Of a DNA stretch of 44,278 nucleotides, positions 16,885 through 25,861 are shown in pieces (within the stretch, counting starts at the first letter, position 1; each line of letters starts with the position of its first letter). Below the pieces are notes generated by a model. The model was not told the origin of the DNA, ran no database searches, and saw nothing but the letters and a program-made list of their open reading frames with translations. Source of the DNA: Chlamydiota bacterium (lineage in GTDB: Bacteria > Auribacterota > Tritonobacteria > UBA1439); assembly GCA_012729785.1 (NCBI GenBank), contig JAAYCL010000004.1:1-44278 (forward strand), written 5' to 3'. Position numbers and translations under genes: made by a program.

Positions 16885-17229
16885 GAATGGCGATCAGACT
16901 CATGATGGACGCAACTCCTACCGGGGGAAAAAGTAGCGGATTAAACCTTCGGCGATACCGCCGTGTTGCGGTACGGCATTGAGACACAAGTTGTCTCACC
17001 AGGTGTTTCACGGCGTCGATGACCGGACACGGCGACAACGCGATATCCGGATACCCTTTTCAAGGTGGGGCATGCGGCGGCGTTCACGGGGAAGGCGGAG
17101 GAGGGCGGTCCATGACGCTGAGCCGGGTCTCCGCGACCTTCGAGATCTCTCCGCGGCCCTGCTCTTCGCGGGAAAAGGAAACAGTGGCGAGGCCTCGGCA
17201 TACGCGGCGGGGCCGGCGGGGCCTCGGCA
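16885..17229. other. Regulatory spacer between PilZ gene and GspE/PilB gene
   Basis: The spacer runs from the PilZ stop to the ATPase start. Besides the sigma-54 promoter and dyad listed separately, it holds a hairpin on the minus strand (ACCGC-AACAC-GGCGGT, about 16956-16971). It has no convincing coding sequence. No terminator with a U-tract follows the PilZ gene, so some read-through into the ATPase gene is possible. Confidence 0.5.
16980..17000. promoter_or_regulatory. Dyad enhancer candidate upstream of GspE/PilB promoter
   Basis: Perfect 7-bp inverted repeat TGAGACA-CAAGT-TGTCTCA, centred about 105 bases upstream of the -24 element. An equivalent dyad sits at a similar distance from the PilZ gene promoter. 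This geometry is typical of binding sites for Fis-type helix-turn-helix sigma-54 activators, such as the one encoded at 17792-19543. Confidence 0.65.
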
Positions 17230-17595
17230 TCACAAGAACGCGGCGGTGCGCTTGAACGCGACGCCGACCCCCTTGCTGATATCATCCGCGTGCCGGAGGG
17301 TGATCGTGGTCTCACGCACCACCCGAGCACGGATATGGTGAATCGTCTCCACACTCGTCCACTGCCGGAAGTAGATGTCCAACACATTCCCCGGGGTGTA
17401 CGCGTTTTGGCAGATGAGGAGCGCGCCCCCAGGGGACACGTTCACGGTGAACGTTGATTCGGTCACGCGCTCGCCCCTACGATCCTTGCCGCTGGCGACG
17501 ACCGGGAGGTAGATGTTGTGGCGCTCGAACCTGCGCCGCTCCTCTCCCCCGGGGTTCGTATCCATCCCCGCTGCCCTTCCCGTATCCGGTGGCAT
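17230..17595 (-). CDS. PilZ-domain c-di-GMP receptor protein
   Basis: A 121-residue single-domain protein. The PilZ signature is visible: the Arg motif in EERRRFERHNIYLPV (about 18-32, RxxxR present) and NVSPGGALLIC (about 52, D/NxSxxG type), followed by the beta-barrel strands and KGVGVAFKRT. PilZ proteins bind c-di-GMP and often regulate PilB-type ATPases; the GspE/PilB gene is the next gene downstream, and a diguanylate cyclase is encoded two genes upstream. ATG 17595 lies behind AAGGAG. A perfect-consensus sigma-54 promoter stands about 28 bases upstream, giving a very short leader. Confidence 0.85.
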   Translation of the reverse strand: MPPDTGRAAGMDTNPGGEERRRFERHNIYLPVVASGKDRRGERVTESTFTVNVSPGGALLICQNAYTPGNVLDIYFRQWTSVETIHHIRARVVRETTITLRHADDISKGVGVAFKRTAAFL

Positions 17596-17622
17596 CGCGA
17601 ACGCTCCTTAGACCTCGGGTAC

Positions 17623-17638
17623 AGCAAGCCATGTGCCA
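17623..17638 (-). promoter_or_regulatory. Sigma-54 promoter of the PilZ gene, perfect consensus
   Basis: The minus strand reads TGGCACATGGCTTGCT, matching TGGCACRNNNNTTGCW at every defined position. The transcription start would be near 17611, about 16 bases before ATG 17595. Confidence 0.85.
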
Positions 17639-17722
17639 AAACTCAATTCGTGCTGTAATATTCTGCCGCCCAATGAATACCGTGGTGGAAAGATCGCCCC
17701 CCGATCGGTGCGGCGTCAGCGC

Positions 17723-17743
17723 GGTGAGACAGTTTGTGTATCA
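17723..17743. promoter_or_regulatory. Dyad enhancer candidate upstream of PilZ promoter
   Basis: TGAGACA-GTTTG-TGTATCA (17725-17743) has the same half-sites and spacing as the dyad at 16980-17000, and both are preceded by GG on the same side. It is centred about 96 bases upstream of the -24 element of the PilZ promoter. Confidence 0.65.
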
Positions 17744-17791
17744 TACGGTCTCATCGGACGGATGGGGACGGCGAGGGAGGGGGGGGCGGAT

Positions 17792-19543
17792 TCAGCGGGA
17801 CGGAAGAGCCGGCGGACGGCGGCTTACACCGCTCTTCTTTTTTGGGCCGACATCCATGCGGGCGAGGCGGCGGTACAGCGTCGCGCGACTGATGCCGAGG
17901 AGCTGGGCAGCCCGGATGCGGTTTCCTTCCACCATCTGAAGCGTGTCCAGGATATCCCGGCTTCCGCCCGAAGCGCGACCGCGCCTGCCCACGATCTCCG
18001 GGGGGAGATCGGAGGGCTGGATCGCGGCGTTTCGTGACCTGATGACGGCGTACTCCATGGCGCTTTTCAGCTCGCGGACGTTTCCGGGCCAGCCGTAGTC
18101 GAAGATAAGGCGCATGGCGTCCTCGCTCACCTCCCGCACGTTCTTGCCGCTCGCGACGCAGCACGCGCTCAAGAATCCACCCACGAGGAGGGGGATATCG
18201 CCGCGGTGCTCGCGCAGGGGGGGGAGGCTGATCCTGGCAACGCGTATCCGGTAGAGGAGATCGGAGCGAAAGGCGCCCTCCTTCTCCATGCGGGTCAGGT
18301 CGCGGTTTGTCGCGGCGATGAGCCGGACGTCGACCCTTCGCGGTTTCGATTCCCCGAGGCGCACGATTTCCTTCAACTCGATTGCGCGCAGCAGGTTCGA
18401 CTGGAGCGCGGGCGGGATGTCGCCGATTTCGTCGAGGAAGAGCGTTCCGCCCGCCGCGGCCTCGAAGAAACCCTGGTGGTCTTCGATGGCCCCCGTGAAC
18501 GCCCCGTGACGGTGGCCGAAGAGCTGGCTGGCGAGGAGGGGCTCCACCAGTCCGGCGCAGTTCACGGCGATGAACGGCTTCTCCCGGCGGGGGCTCGCGG
18601 AGTGGAGCGCCCGTGCGACCAGGTCCTTCCCCGTGCCCGTCTCCCCTTCGATGAGGACGGTCCAGTCGACCTTGGCCATCTCCTCTATCTGGCGGTAGAT
18701 CCTTCGCATGGCGTCGCTGCGGCCGACCAGGTCATGGAACCGATCCTGCTTGCCGAGTTCGCTGCGGAGCTGCCGGGCCTCGGTCACATCGTAGAAGTAG
18801 AAGATCTTGCGTTTGCCGTCGCGGGGATCATCGCACACCTCGACCTCGAACCAGTAATGCCGGCTGCCGGGCGCCGCCGTCCGGACCGACACCCGCGAGC
18901 GCTCCCCGGGCGGCCGCGCGCACATGGCCTTGAGCTCCTCCGCCTCGCTCTTGGAGAATCGGAACAGCCGCTCCCAATGCCGCCCCAGCGCGTTGTCCCG
19001 GCTCACGCGGAAATACTCCTCGCCGGCGTGGCTCAGGAAGACGATCCGGCCGCCGCCGTCGGTCATGGCGATCGGCATGCGGAACTGGTCCAGAACCGCG
19101 ATGACGTTGCCGTGGCTCTTCTCGATCTGGGCGAGCGCGTCGCTCAGTTTCGCCTCCGCCTGTCCCCGCTCCAGCGCGTAGCGCATGCAGCGGCGGAGCG
19201 TCCTCCCGTCCACCTGGTCCTTGACGAGGTAATCCTGGGCCCCCGCCTTGACCGCCTCCACCGCGAGAAGCTCGTCGTCCATACAGGTCAGGACCACGAT
19301 CGGCACGCCCCCCGCGCGGCCCTTGAGCTCGCTGAATCTCTCGAGGCGGCGGTTGTCCGGGAGACTCAGGTCGAGGAGGACGAGCCCGACCCCCCCCTCG
19401 CCGATGCGCGCGAGCCCTTCCGAGAGACAGGCCGCGCGCACGACCTCGAACGGGGGGCCGTCCGTGTCGAAGCACATCCCCTCGATCAGGTCCGCCTCCG
19501 CCCGGTTGTCCTCGATCAGGAGGACCGTGGTCGCTTCCGACAT
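17792..19543 (-). CDS. NtrC-family sigma-54 activator: receiver, PAS, AAA+, Fis-type HTH
   Basis: A 583-residue response regulator that would remodel sigma-54 RNA polymerase. The receiver domain (about 6-120) has LVLLDLSLPD with the phospho-acceptor Asp and VLTCMDDE. A PAS domain follows (about 155-265), not standard in NtrC. The AAA+ domain has Walker A GETGTGKD (about 301), the sigma-54-contacting loop GAFTGA intact, FLDEIGDIPP, and R-finger region LLYRIRVARISLPPLREH. The C-terminal helix-turn-helix is DTLQMVEGNRIRAAQLLGIS. ATG 19543 has AAGGGG upstream. It overlaps the end of the diguanylate cyclase gene by 28 bases, so the two are co-translated. Its likely targets are the two dyad/sigma-54 promoter sets just downstream. 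Confidence 0.93.
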   Translation of the reverse strand: MSEATTVLLIEDNRAEADLIEGMCFDTDGPPFEVVRAACLSEGLARIGEGGVGLVLLDLSLPDNRRLERFSELKGRAGGVPIVVLTCMDDELLAVEAVKAGAQDYLVKDQVDGRTLRRCMRYALERGQAEAKLSDALAQIEKSHGNVIAVLDQFRMPIAMTDGGGRIVFLSHAGEEYFRVSRDNALGRHWERLFRFSKSEAEELKAMCARPPGERSRVSVRTAAPGSRHYWFEVEVCDDPRDGKRKIFYFYDVTEARQLRSELGKQDRFHDLVGRSDAMRRIYRQIEEMAKVDWTVLIEGETGTGKDLVARALHSASPRREKPFIAVNCAGLVEPLLASQLFGHRHGAFTGAIEDHQGFFEAAAGGTLFLDEIGDIPPALQSNLLRAIELKEIVRLGESKPRRVDVRLIAATNRDLTRMEKEGAFRSDLLYRIRVARISLPPLREHRGDIPLLVGGFLSACCVASGKNVREVSEDAMRLIFDYGWPGNVRELKSAMEYAVIRSRNAAIQPSDLPPEIVGRRGRASGGSRDILDTLQMVEGNRIRAAQLLGISRATLYRRLARMDVGPKKKSGVSRRPPALPSR

Positions 19544-20505
19544 GCAGCCCCTTTCGATCGCCCCCCCGTCTTCCGGCGCGCGCCCGAAAGGCCGTTGGCC
19601 CCCATCTTGACGGCGTACATCGCCGCGTCCGCGCGCCTGAGCATCTCCTCCAGCGAGCACGGTTTCCCGGGCTCGCAGTGCATCGCCCCGACGCTCATCG
19701 TCAGGCGTAACCCGCGTTTCTGCCGCTCGTTGCGGGCGCTGATCCTGTCGTGCAGGCGCTCGATCAGGTCGTCGGGAGGCGCCGCGGCGGTGCCCATCGC
19801 GAGGACCGTGAACTCGTCCCCGCCGATCCGCGCAATGATGTCCGATTCACGGAAGGTCGACTTGAGGATCCGCGCGATTTCGATGAGCGCGCGGTCCCCC
19901 GCCGCGTGCCCGAAGCCGTCGTTGATCCGTTTCAGATTGTCGACGTCCGCGAAGATCATGGAGAGCCCCTGTTTAAGCCGCCGCTCCATCCGCACCTGCT
20001 GCATCGCGAGCGCCGAAAACCCCCTCCGGTTGTAGAGGCCGGTCAGGTCGTCCCGTATGGAGAGCGACTGCACTCTCTGCTGAAGCTTATGCCGCTCTAT
20101 CGAATAATGGACAGAGCGCCGGAGGATATGGCGGTTCATGTCGGCTTTCGAGATGTAATCCTGGGCGCCCTCGTGCAGCGCTTTCGTCGCGTTCTCCTCC
20201 TCGGCGCAGTTCGTGAGAATCACCATCGGAAGGTCGGGGTGGCGGGCCCGCATCGCGCGGTACGTATCGAGTCCACTCGAGTCTGGAAGCATCAGGTCGA
20301 GTATCACGAGGTCGATCCCCCCCTCGTCGAGGCGCGCCAGGGCTTCCGCGAGGAGCGGCGTGCACTCCACACGGTATCGCAGGTCGTTGGCGTAGTCCTC
20401 CGGCCCGCTCTCTTCGTCGGAGAAAAGCTTCGCGATGAGGGCTGCCTGGGCCTCGTCGTCCTCGACGAGAAGAAGCCGAATTCGGGTATCCCTATCGTCC
20501 TTCAT
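19516..20505 (-). CDS. Response regulator diguanylate cyclase (REC-GGDEF)
   Basis: Makes c-di-GMP from two GTP (EC 2.7.7.65). The 329-residue protein has a receiver domain (about 8-130; LVILDLMLPDSSG carries the phospho-acceptor Asp; VILTNCAEEENA) and a GGDEF domain (about 150-315). The latter shows DDLTGLYNRRGF, FADVDNLKRINDGFGHAAGD and an intact RIGGDEF. The inhibitory I-site RxxD (RESD) lies exactly five residues before GGDEF, so product feedback is expected. ATG 20505 is chosen because the upstream extension lies within the histidine kinase gene. It overlaps the kinase gene by 14 bases and the sigma-54 activator by 28, so the three form one operon. Confidence 0.93.
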   Translation of the reverse strand: MKDDRDTRIRLLLVEDDEAQAALIAKLFSDEESGPEDYANDLRYRVECTPLLAEALARLDEGGIDLVILDLMLPDSSGLDTYRAMRARHPDLPMVILTNCAEEENATKALHEGAQDYISKADMNRHILRRSVHYSIERHKLQQRVQSLSIRDDLTGLYNRRGFSALAMQQVRMERRLKQGLSMIFADVDNLKRINDGFGHAAGDRALIEIARILKSTFRESDIIARIGGDEFTVLAMGTAAAPPDDLIERLHDRISARNERQKRGLRLTMSVGAMHCEPGKPCSLEEMLRRADAAMYAVKMGANGLSGARRKTGGRSKGAACRKRPRSS

Positions 20506-22807
20506 CAGAACCCCCGTGCGCGGCTCCCGCGCCGTTCCCGGCGGGCGGCTCCGCAACGGCATCGCCCGCCTTCCTGTCGGGTATCGTGAAGCGGAACGAT
20601 GCGCCCCTTCCCTCCGCCGACTCGACCCAGACACGGCCGCCGTGCGACTCGACGATCTTCTTTACGATGGCGAGCCCCAGCCCCGTCCCGTGCCGGTTCC
20701 CGCCGGCTCGCGGCCGCTCCATGGGGGCGAAGATCCGTTCGAGGTCCGCCGCCGAAACGCCGATTCCGTTGTCGCGGACGGAAAAGATCCACTCTCGCTT
20801 CCCTCTCCGGGAGGATATCCGGATCCGCAGCGGCTTCGACCCGTGGTTGTTCAGGGCGTTCGACACGAGATTCTGAAAGACCTGGACTATCTGGGAGGGG
20901 ACGGCGATCACCGTCGGCAATTTCTCCACCGTCACCTGCGCGTCGAGCGCGCTGACCGCTCCCCGGAGGTTCGCGAGCGTGGCCTGCACGATCTTGCCGC
21001 AATCGACCGGGCCGGCGGGTTTCCTCCGCGTCCCGATCCGCGAGTAGGTGAGGAGATCGCAGATGAGCGCATGCATCCTGTCGATCGCCCCCATGCAGGG
21101 GGTGAGGAAGTTCGCGAGGGAGGGGGCTGCCGACGCGCTCAGGTTCTCCTTCAAGAGGTTCAGGTAGCCGGAGAGGGTGTTCAGCGGAGACAGGAGGTCG
21201 TGCGAGGCGATGCCCGCGAACTGATCGAGGTCGCGATTTGAGGCCCGCAGGCTCTCCGTCATGCGGCGCAGCTCGTCCCGCTCCCGCTCGATCGCGGAAA
21301 GTTCGACGCCGGAACCTCGGTACCCCTCGAAGTTCCCGCTCTCGTCGAGGATGGGGAAGGCGTTGATCGAGAGAACCGTCTCGCGGCGATCCTTGCGGAC
21401 GAAGACCATCCGGGATTCTTGGAGGCGCTTCCCGGCCGCGAAGGCGTTCCGCGCCTCCGCATCCCCGGGGGAGAGCAGGTCGTGAATGTGCATTGTGCCC
21501 AGAAATTCTTCGGGCGCATACCCCACCAGCCTCTTGCTGACGGCGTTGGAGTAGGTGAGGCGCCGTGCGGCGTCAGTTTCCCACACCCATTCGCTTGTGA
21601 GCTCTGCGAGCCGCTCGAACCGCCGCGCGGCGGACCTCGTCTCCTCCTCTATCCGCTTTCGCTCCGAGATGTCCCTGACGATCGCAATGACGCACTTGAG
21701 CCCCCCCACCTCCGCGGGGGACCTGCGCGCATCCACGAAGATTCTCCGCCCGTCCTTGCGGAGCATCTCCGTTTCACGGCATGCGGTCTCGGTCCGGGAC
21801 CGGGCCGGCGGCCGCGCGGCCTCCTCCCTCGGCACGAGGTCGCGCACCCGCATCGATAGGAGCTCTTCCCGGCTGTAGCCGAGGAGGGCGGAGGCGGTGT
21901 GATTGGCCTCCAGGATTTCCCCCTCCGCGGACTCGATGAAAATGGCGTCTTTCACGCGTTCGAAGACGACCCTGAATCGCTGCTCTCTTCCCTTCAACGC
22001 CTCCTCGAACCGCTTCTGCGCGGTGATGTCCCGGCCGATCCAGACGCTCCCGATCCAGTTCCCGGAGAAGTCCAGGAGTCGGGTGCCGATGACGCTGAGC
22101 ACCCGCGGTTTGCGCGGCGGGGCGGAGAGGGTGATCCGTCCCCATCACTGCTTCCCTCTCTCGAGCGTGCGTGACGCCGACGGGGGGATGGGGCGCTCCC
22201 CCCGCAGGGCAGGCAGTGTCGCCACGTTCTTCCCGATGATGAGGGCCCGCGTGAGGCCGAACAGGCGCTCGGCCGATGCATTCAGGTCGCGGATCGTGCC
22301 GTCAAGCGCGGTGACGAGGACCCCCGAGTCCATCGTGTCGAAAACGGATGATTCGTCCCCGGACGGCTTCTTGTCCGGGAACTGCTTCGCGCATGCGAGC
22401 ATGTAGTTCTCGAGGTGGAGCTGCACGATGGTGGAGCTGACGGATACGCGGACCAATCCCCCGTCCTTCCTGCGGATCACCCCCTCCCGCAGAAGCGTTT
22501 CGGTGTCCCTGCGGGCATTGATCTCGCGGGCGTAGCTCCAGGAGGCGGAGACGGTCGGGTCTATGTCGGCGACGGAGAGGCGGAGAAACTCCCGCCGGGT
22601 ATAGCCGGAGACGAGGCAGGTGGTTTCGTTGACATCCAGGAACCTGCCCGAGTGGGGATCGATGACAGACGCGCAGCCACGCGTCTGGGCGCAGAGCCGA
22701 TGGAGGGCCCGAGACTCCCGCTCCCGGCCGCGATCACCCTCCGCCGACACCTCTGCGGGAGCGCATCCGTGACCTTCAATTGCCCCGACCAATCGGCGGA
22801 GCGGCAT
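20492..22807 (-). pseudogene. Multi-PAS sensor histidine kinase interrupted by an in-frame TGA
   Basis: Two halves share one reading frame. The upstream half (ATG 22807, after GAGGG, to TGA 22147-22145) has one PAS domain (ASVIDPHSGRFLDVNET) and the first half of a second (TMDSGVLVTALDGTIRDLNA). The downstream half (stop at 20492) begins mid-PAS (VLSVIGTRLLDFSGNWIGSV) and holds two more PAS domains, then the H-box FAGIASHDLLSPLNTLSGYL and an ATPase domain (N-box QNLVSNALNN, DNGIGV, GTGLGLAIVKKI). The TGA is followed by TGG within a segment reading KQ-stop-WGRITLS, where intact homologues usually have Trp. It is a nonsense mutation, a sequence error, or two separate polypeptides; an internal start near 22102 could still make an active kinase. 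It heads the operon with the cyclase and sigma-54 activator. Confidence 0.8.
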
Positions 22808-22962
22808 TGGAGCATCCCTCTGCAAGCCCAGTCCGATACGTCCCGTCGAGGGCACGAACGATCCCTTCGCCTCTCCGGTTCCTGGCCCCGGGTGCACCGG
22901 TCGCCCTTCACGAAAAACCTATAGAAGAGCACTCGACAGCAAAATGCTTCTCACTCTCAATT

Positions 22963-23857
22963 AAAGCAAATAGTCATGCCTCCTAAAAGCAAATTATTCA
23001 TGCCTCCGGGGGAACCGCCATTGGGGCATTCCACCAGTTATTGACTCATTCCCACAGGGGGGATGCGCGGGATGGAAAGCGGTACGGGGCGCGGACGGCG
23101 GGGGGGGCGTCCTGCAGCGCGAGGGAGGTGGGGGGATGACGCGGAAGCAGGCGATGAACGGCACGACGTGGAACAGGGTCGCATCGAACGGGCGTTCAGG
23201 ATGTTCCAGGACCGGCTGGTGAAGGAGATGAGGCTGCGCGGCGTCTCGGACGATCGAGGAGGCGAACAGGTTCCTCGACTGGTATCTGCCCCGGTACAAC
23301 AAGAGGTTCAGCGTCGCTCCGCAAGAGGCGGCGGACCTTCACAAGCCCGTCCCCGCGGATGTCGATCTTTGGAGCGTCCTGTCGGTGAAGACGGTCCGCG
23401 CGCTCCGCAACGACTTCACCATCGCCCACGACCGGAAGCTGTATCAGATACAGGATCGCGTGCGCGCCAGGACGCGTACAGTCGAGGAGCGGCTCGACGG
23501 CTCGATGGCGATCACGCACAGGAGGCGGGCGCTGAGGTTCAGGGAGATTGCCGCAAGGCCGGAACGGACGAGACAACCTGCGGCCGGATCGTCGAAGCCG
23601 GCGCAGGCGCACGTTCCTCCCGCGGATCATCCATGGCGCGGACATATGCTGCCCGGCGGCTGGCGTGTGGCCTCATCGCGCCGGGATGGCGCATCCCGGG
23701 ACAATACGGCCGGGCAGAGACGAGCGAAGAACGGAGCGGACCGACAAGTTTTTCGGTTCGGCCCCCTAGGGGGCCAAGGGAAGATGCACTCTCCACGGAG
23801 TGAATCTCAAAACCGGACATTTTAACTTTGCTAGAAATAGGACATTTTAGCTTTGCT
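22963..23857 (+). mobile_element. Remnant of an ISNCY-type insertion sequence
   Basis: The right end has two tandem units, GGACATTTTAACTTTGCT (23815-23832) and GGACATTTTAGCTTTGCT (23840-23857). The left end has two inverted, diverged units, AGCAAATAGTCATGCCTCC and AGCAAATTATTCATGCCTCC (about 22965-23007). Between them lies the C-terminal part of a transposase. At about 0.9 kb it is shorter than an intact element of this type, so the central and N-terminal transposase coding region appears deleted. Confidence 0.6.
23140..23790 (+). pseudogene. Frameshifted C-terminal fragment of an ISNCY-family transposase
   Basis: One frame gives GRIERAFRMFQDRLVKEMRL; a frameshift near 23245-23252 moves to TIEEANRFLDWYLPRYNKRF. 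It continues as EAADLHKPVPADVDLWSVL, VRALRNDFTIAHDRKLYQIQ and VEERLDGSMAITHRRRALRF. These are typical C-terminal blocks of integrase-core transposases of the ISNCY group. The catalytic DDE region is missing upstream, so the gene is dead. Confidence 0.75.
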
Positions 23858-23879
23858 ATTACAACGGCGACGTTTGTGC

Positions 23880-23908
23880 TTGCCGGCGCGTGCGCGCTTT
23901 ACTAAAAT
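23880..23908 (+). promoter_or_regulatory. Sigma-70-like promoter of pckG
   Basis: TTGCCG (23880-23885) and TAAAAT (23903-23908) are separated by 17 bases. Transcription would start near 23915, about 54 bases before the pckG start codon. Confidence 0.55.
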
Positions 23909-23968
23909 CCGCTTCTTTACCGGCGACCGCGGGGCGTGTGCCCCCCCCGATTGAAAGGGGAGCTTCTC

Positions 23969-25852
23969 ATGTCGTTCGACAGGAAGATCGATTCGACGCT
24001 TCGGGCGAAGCTCGGGGCCGCCGACTACAACCGGCTCGCGGCGATTTCCAACACCCGCCTCCATCGCTTCGTGGCGGATGCGATAGCCCTGTGCGATCCG
24101 GAAACCGTCGTCGTGCCGGACGACTCCTCCGCCAGCCTCGCGCAGACGAGGCGCAGGGCGGTCGAGGCGGGCGAGGAGACCCCGCTCGCGGTTGACGGGC
24201 ACACCGTGCATTTCGACGGGATGCAGGATCAGGGGCGCGACCGGGAGGCCACGAGGTACCTCGTGCCCCCGGGCGATGTCCTCTCGCCCTCCCTCAAACA
24301 GATCGGGCGCGAGGAGGGGCTCGCGGAGGTGAATGATCTCCTCCGCGGGGCGATGCGCGGGCGCGCGATGATCGTCCGGTTCCTCTCGCTCGGGCCCTCC
24401 GGCTCGGCGTTCGGCATCCCATGCGTCGAGATCACCGACTCATGGTATGTCTCCCACTCGCTTGACCTGCTCTACCGCCAGGGGTACGAGCAGTTCAAGC
24501 GGCTCGGCGCGAAGGCGGAGTTCTTCGCGACGCTCCACTCCGCGGGGAGATTGGATGAGAGGATGGTCAGCGCGGAGCCGGCGAAGAAGCGCATCTACAT
24601 CGACTACTCGACCGACACCGTCTACAGCGTCAACACGCAATATGCCGGGAACACCGTCGGCCTCAAGAAGCTCGCCCTCCGGCTCGCCGTCCGCCGGGCG
24701 GATCGCGAGGGGTGGCTCGCCGAGCATATGCTGCTGATGGGCGTCCGCGGGCCCGGGGGGAGGAAGACGTACCTGGCGGGGGCGTTTCCCAGCGCCTGCG
24801 GGAAGACCTCGACGGCGATGCTCCCCGGGGAGACGATCCTGGGGGACGACATCGCGTACTTCCGCGCGATCAGGGGTGTGTGTCGGGCGGTCAACGCCGA
24901 ATCGGGCATCTTCGGCATCATCCAGAACGTCACCGCGAAGGACGATCCGGCGATCTGGGAGGTGCTCACGAAGCCCGGGGAGGTCATCTTCTCCAATGTC
25001 CTCGTCAACGGCGGCACGCCGTACTGGCTCGGGATGGGTCGGGAGATCCCGAATGAGGGCGTCAATTATTCCGGCCCCTGGCGCAGGGGGACGCGGGACG
25101 CCGCCGGCGCGGAGATCCCCCCCGCCCACAAGAACGCCCGCTACGCCGTGGCGCTCAGGGCGCTCTCGAACTGCGATGCCGCCCTCGACGACCCGGCGGG
25201 CGTCGAACTGCGCGGAATCATGTACGGGGGGCGCGACGCGAAATCGTACGTCCCGGTCCAGCAGGGATTCGACTGGGAGCACGGTATCGTCGCATACGGA
25301 GCGGCGCTTGAGACCGAGACGACGTTCGCCATCATCGGGCAGGAGGGTATCTCCGAGATCAACCTGATGAGCATCCAGGACTTCGTATCCATACCGCTCG
25401 GCCGGTACGTGCGCAACAACCTCGAGTTCGGGAAGAAGCTGACGCGGCCGCCCGCCGTCTTCGGCGTGAACTACTTCCTGCGCGACCGGGAGGGGCGGTT
25501 CACCAACGGGGTTCGCGACAAGCGCGTCTGGGTGAAGTGGATGGAACTGCGGGTGCACGGGGAGGCGGACGCGCTGCGCACGCCCACCGGGTGGATCCCC
25601 TGCCTCTCGGACCTCCAGCGGCTGTTCCCCTCCGTGACCGGCCAAGAGTACACCGCCGAAGCGTACCGGGCGCAGTTCACCCTGCGTGTGCCGGAGAACC
25701 TCGCCAAGATGGACCGGGTCGAGAGGTTCTACCGGGAGCACGTCGCGGACACGCCGCCGGAGGTGTACCGCGTCCTCGCGGGGCAGCGGGAGCGTCTGCT
25801 CGAGGCGCAGGAGCGTTTCGGCGACTACATCAGCCCCGAGGCGTGGCGGTAG
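23969..25852 (+). CDS. pckG: Phosphoenolpyruvate carboxykinase (GTP)
   Basis: Interconverts oxaloacetate and phosphoenolpyruvate with GTP/GDP (EC 4.1.1.32), in gluconeogenesis or anaplerosis. The 627-residue protein has the GTP-type signatures: DDSSASLAQTRRRA, FGIPCVEITDSWYVSHS, and the kinase-1 loop GAFPSACGKTSTAM containing the family's hyper-reactive Cys. It also has the metal motif TILGDDIAYFR and GRYVRNNLEFG followed by PAVFGVNYFLRD. CGKTS replaces the usual CGKTN. ATG 23969 follows GAAAGGGG with good spacing, and similarity starts there. It stands alone between an IS remnant and a REPIN-like palindrome, with its own promoter candidate. Confidence 0.93.
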   Translation: MSFDRKIDSTLRAKLGAADYNRLAAISNTRLHRFVADAIALCDPETVVVPDDSSASLAQTRRRAVEAGEETPLAVDGHTVHFDGMQDQGRDREATRYLVPPGDVLSPSLKQIGREEGLAEVNDLLRGAMRGRAMIVRFLSLGPSGSAFGIPCVEITDSWYVSHSLDLLYRQGYEQFKRLGAKAEFFATLHSAGRLDERMVSAEPAKKRIYIDYSTDTVYSVNTQYAGNTVGLKKLALRLAVRRADREGWLAEHMLLMGVRGPGGRKTYLAGAFPSACGKTSTAMLPGETILGDDIAYFRAIRGVCRAVNAESGIFGIIQNVTAKDDPAIWEVLTKPGEVIFSNVLVNGGTPYWLGMGREIPNEGVNYSGPWRRGTRDAAGAEIPPAHKNARYAVALRALSNCDAALDDPAGVELRGIMYGGRDAKSYVPVQQGFDWEHGIVAYGAALETETTFAIIGQEGISEINLMSIQDFVSIPLGRYVRNNLEFGKKLTRPPAVFGVNYFLRDREGRFTNGVRDKRVWVKWMELRVHGEADALRTPTGWIPCLSDLQRLFPSVTGQEYTAEAYRAQFTLRVPENLAKMDRVERFYREHVADTPPEVYRVLAGQRERLLEAQERFGDYISPEAWR

Positions 25853-25861
25853 CGCGTGGGG

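Noticed and set aside
16837-17060. A second c-di-GMP riboswitch upstream of the GspE/PilB gene
   Set aside because: Hairpins are present but GACGCAAAGC and the GAAA-capped stem are missing. The sigma-54 promoter would start transcription downstream of most of this region.
22940-23010. Sigma-54 promoters formed by GGCATGA...TTTGC strings before the kinase operon
   Set aside because: The spacing between GG and GC is 11-12 bases instead of 10. The strings are better explained as terminal repeats of the IS remnant.
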